From positions 1-44,635 of the forward strand of contig SFIY01000018.1 in NCBI GenBank assembly GCA_004555205.1: a stretch of 44,635 nucleotides of DNA, given 5' to 3'. The notes under the pieces are model-generated. The model did not search any database. It had not been told where the DNA came from and saw only the letters and a program-made list of their open reading frames with translations. Each line of letters starts with the position of its first letter. The stretch's first letter is position 1. The stretch comes from Clostridiales bacterium. Lineage in GTDB: Bacteria; Bacillota; Clostridia; Oscillospirales; Oscillospiraceae. Below, piece by piece: positions 42,339 through 44,635 of the stretch. The translations under genes and the position numbers were made by a program.

Positions 42339-43310
42339 TTACTTATGCAAGTTTTTGTAGATATCGTAATCGGCCGCATTGTCCGGCGTAACAACGATGG
42401 TCTCAAGCTCAAACAGCTCACCCTTCTGGTAGCTGTCGCCCTCTTCCAGGGACTTCAAGTACTCTGCAACAGCGCGGCGACCAAATTCCGGGGTGTTCTG
42501 GCCATAGGCACAAGACATGGCCATGTCGCCGCTGGCAAGGAGATCTGCCTCGGCCTGCAGGCCGTCGACATCAACGACGCTGATCGAATTGGTGTCAATG
42601 CTGAGGTTTTCCATCGCCGCATAACCGGCGGGGATTCCGAAGCCGTTGAAGCAGAGAATGGCCTTCGCATCCGGGCAGGCCTGAAGCATATTCTCGATGG
42701 CTGTCGTGCAGGCCGCAACGGAGTTCTCCGTGACCATGACCTCATTGGCAATCTTCACATTGGGGTACTTTTCAATCGTATCCTTATAGCCGTTGATGCG
42801 GTCAATAACATCGGATGTCTGCATACCGTTAAGAATGAGGACATTGCCCTCACCGCCAATCTTCTGCATGGCATATTCTGCAGCGCCGCTGGCAGCAGTG
42901 TAGTCGTCGGACTTAATTGTGCAAAGGACTTCGTAGTCTCCTTCCGCCAGCTCGGAGGAAATGACAACGACCGGAATACCGGCATCGTTGGCCAATTTCA
43001 CGCCTTCGATACTGCCAGAGGGATCGTCCGGGGTCAGGAAGATGACATCAACACTTTGTGCGATGAAGTTCTCGATGATGGCCAGTTCGCCGGCCGTGGA
43101 CAGCTCAGAGTCCGCGCGGAGAATCGTGCCGTTGCTGGCTGCAGCAGCCTCTTCCAGGCCTATCTCTATGGCATCGAAGAAGTCGTTTGCCGAGTGACAG
43201 GCATAGCCGCCGACCCACGCATCTCCCTCTCCGGTGTCGGGCTTGTTGCCGCAAGCTACCATGCTTAGGATCATCAGTGCTACAAGAACTGTTGCTAAGA
43301 TTTTTTTCAT
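42339..43310 (-). CDS. Ribose-type ABC sugar transporter, substrate-binding lipoprotein
   Basis: A 323-residue periplasmic-binding-protein-like lipoprotein. It starts with a signal peptide (MKKILATVLVALMILSM) and a lipobox ending VAC, then the family-1 sugar-binding fold: VWGxxx-like VGGYACHSANDFFDAIEIG, SVDVIFLTPDDPSGSIEGV, NDAGIPVVVISSELA and AILCFNGFGIPAGYAAMENL. The start at 43310 is fixed by AGGAGG 8 bases upstream and by the signal peptide. It is first in the cluster, behind the main promoter. Acidic and Asp-rich ligand regions fit a neutral or amino-sugar ligand, but this cannot be settled. Confidence 0.94.
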   Translation of the reverse strand: MKKILATVLVALMILSMVACGNKPDTGEGDAWVGGYACHSANDFFDAIEIGLEEAAAASNGTILRADSELSTAGELAIIENFIAQSVDVIFLTPDDPSGSIEGVKLANDAGIPVVVISSELAEGDYEVLCTIKSDDYTAASGAAEYAMQKIGGEGNVLILNGMQTSDVIDRINGYKDTIEKYPNVKIANEVMVTENSVAACTTAIENMLQACPDAKAILCFNGFGIPAGYAAMENLSIDTNSISVVDVDGLQAEADLLASGDMAMSCAYGQNTPEFGRRAVAEYLKSLEEGDSYQKGELFELETIVVTPDNAADYDIYKNLHK

Positions 43311-43364
43311 ATCATTTCCTCCTACTAGTTTTTTGAGAAACATCTGTTGTCTCTCGATGGAATA

Positions 43365-43393
43365 ACAGTACCATTTGTATTTTTGGTTGTCAA
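43365..43393 (-). promoter_or_regulatory. Main promoter of the sugar cluster
   Basis: On the minus strand a consensus TTGACA (43388-43393), a 17-base spacer and TACTGT (43365-43370), about 55 bases before the binding-protein start. A CTTATTT near 43398-43405 just upstream resembles the core of the GTGCTTATTTT repeats at the internal promoter. Confidence 0.6.
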
Positions 43394-43770
43394 TGCAGAA
43401 ATAAGATATTTTGTATTTTTCTTCATCCTCTCCAAAAGACACGGCCGGTTTTTGGAAATTCTGCATAATACCAATTATTGCTGTATTTTTGCCATTTATT
43501 CTCTTATTTTACATTTTATGTGTAAATTGAAAAAAATATTACATTCTCTGTTTTACTACTCCTTTTAAAATCATATGGAATATGAAAATAATACATTATG
43601 TTCTTCTAATATACACATTTTAATACCACATGTATTTATATATTCTGTCTGCAGCTTCTCTGCTTGCGGTAATTTTTGTATGGGCAGGCAGCTATGGATT
43701 TTTCTGAAGATTTTGTTTTGTCGCTGTTTTGAGGAAGCAGATGTGGAGTAACCGAGCACCAACCCAAAAT
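43394..43770. other. AT-rich intergenic region upstream of the sugar cluster
   Basis: Lies between the cluster promoter and the recombinase terminator. It has many short A/T runs and no supported gene. A 91-codon minus-strand frame here runs through the recombinase terminator hairpin and is not credible. Confidence 0.5.
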
Positions 43771-43796
43771 AAAAATCCCCGGCGAATGGCCGGGGG
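43771..43796 (-). terminator. Terminator after the serine recombinase
   Basis: Stem CCCCGGC/GCCGGGG with a 5-base loop, followed on the minus strand by ATTTTTATTTT, 47 bases after the recombinase stop. Confidence 0.8.
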
Positions 43797-43842
43797 TCGT
43801 AAGAAAGTAATATCGTTTTTTGCAGGAACGGCATGGCTTCGG

Positions 43843-44635
43843 TCATGCCGTTTCCTCTTTCACAAGTTCATTCAGCGGGATAAAGCCCACAAGGTCATAG
43901 GAGATGCGGATGTTCTGCCGCCGCTTGCCGCTGCTCTTATCAGGTGCTTCAATGTAGATCGCCTTGACAAGCTCCCGCAGGGCGTAGGGGGTAAGCTCCT
44001 GCAACTCCTCGTATTTGTGTACCCGTTGGATGGACTGTTCCAAATTCTCAATCTGTCGTTCCTGTACTTCAATTTCCTGCTGTAAGCTCAGAATTTCCAC
44101 TTTGAGCTGCGTCTGCTCATCCTCATAGGTCCTGCTCATCATGGAGAACCGTTCGTCCGTGATGCGCCCAGCCACGTTGTCCTCATAGATGCGGATAAAC
44201 AGGCGGTCATGTTCCGTCAACCGTTTTTCGGCCTGTGCCAGACGCTTTCTGTGTCCGCGGATGGCTTCCTCGCTGGACAGGCGGAGCTTTTGCTCCATGA
44301 CCTCCCGGAAGTGCTTCTCATACCGTGTCACATAGAAAATGACCACTTTCATGTGCATCCAGACCAAATCTTCCAGAACAACCGCCCGGATGAAGTGAGC
44401 CGAACAGCTTCCCGTGTTGCTGCGGTAGTTAGCGCATACAAAGTGATCCTGCCGCTTCTCAAAGTAGTTGGCGGTGCAGTACCGCATTTTCGCTCCGCAG
44501 TCGGCACAGTAGACCATGCCAGAGAACAGACTACTTTTGCCCGTTTTCGTTCTGCGGTGACGCTGCTGCCGGATCTCCTGCACCTTGTCAAAGACTTCCT
44601 GCTCGATGATCGCCGGATGGGTGTTGTAGAAAATC
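43843..44635 (-). CDS. Large serine recombinase, C-terminal part (runs off the window)
   Basis: The last 264 residues of a large serine recombinase, the enzyme class that integrates and excises mobile elements by a serine-linked mechanism. Seen are the end of the recombinase domain (FYNTHPAIIEQEVFDKVQEI), the zinc ribbon FSGMVYCADCGAKMRY...CANYRSNTGSC, and a long coiled coil (residues rich in EEAIRGHRKRLAQAEKRL and LQQEIEVQERQIENLEQSI) as is usual for these proteins. The catalytic N-terminal domain lies beyond base 44635. It converges on nothing to its left and ends 47 bases before a terminator. Its presence suggests a mobile element begins at the right edge. Confidence 0.92.
   Translation of the reverse strand, partial: IFYNTHPAIIEQEVFDKVQEIRQQRHRRTKTGKSSLFSGMVYCADCGAKMRYCTANYFEKRQDHFVCANYRSNTGSCSAHFIRAVVLEDLVWMHMKVVIFYVTRYEKHFREVMEQKLRLSSEEAIRGHRKRLAQAEKRLTEHDRLFIRIYEDNVAGRITDERFSMMSRTYEDEQTQLKVEILSLQQEIEVQERQIENLEQSIQRVHKYEELQELTPYALRELVKAIYIEAPDKSSGKRRQNIRISYDLVGFIPLNELVKEETA

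Noticed and set aside
43571..43846. 91-codon minus-strand frame after the recombinase
   Set aside because: It passes through the recombinase terminator hairpin and AT-rich noncoding DNA, with no ribosome site or family pattern.

Overview
The window looks like a chromosomal segment of a fairly GC-rich clostridium, most likely an anaerobic gut member of the Oscillospirales. Pointers are a one-piece pyruvate:ferredoxin oxidoreductase, a T-box leader in front of ileS, a MurT-type ligase, strong AGGAGG ribosome binding sites and a clostridial TnpV-type mobile remnant. The taxonomic call is inference from gene content and base composition only.

Region 1 (1-20.6 kb) is core genome: a broken sodium-dependent (NSS family) transporter, a KdpD/KdpE-like two-component pair with a broken kinase, a tiny free-standing peptide gene, then mnmG-murT-gatD-like-ATP-grasp, nifJ on the opposite strand, and a comM-like/thiI/cinA/small membrane protein run followed by a T-box and ileS. 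Three genes here (transporter, kinase, ATP-grasp) each lack roughly 50-70 bases internally and change frame at the gap. The GatD-like protein lacks both catalytic residues of its family.

Region 2 (20.6-31.6 kb) is an AT-richer accessory region that starts exactly at a tRNA-Ala(CGC) gene. The 3' end of the tRNA with its terminator is tandemly repeated, as at a used attachment site. It holds a TnpV remnant, a small EF-hand/glycine-rich membrane peptide, a zinc-ribbon protein, an S-box (SAM-I) riboswitch in front of a gene with an RNA polymerase alpha-CTD-like domain, a large alpha-CTD / sigma region 4 / alpha-CTD chimera, an ADP-ribosylglycohydrolase, a frameshifted Mrr-like nuclease with a small partner, several decayed reading frames and a truncated IS256-type transposase. 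The riboswitch plus the two transcription-machinery-like proteins is the most unusual content in the window.

Region 3 (31.6-43.3 kb, all on the minus strand) is a coherent sugar catabolic cluster: a ribose-type ABC importer, a TIM-barrel sugar isomerase/epimerase, a Gfo/Idh/MocA dehydrogenase, a D-aminoacylase-family amidohydrolase, a GntR/UTRA regulator, a SIS-domain protein, a PfkB kinase, nagB and nagA. It reads as import of an N-acetylated amino sugar or its conjugate, intracellular processing, phosphorylation, deacetylation and deamination to fructose-6-phosphate. The right edge is the C-terminal part of a large serine recombinase, so the cluster lies between an IS256 remnant and a recombinase.
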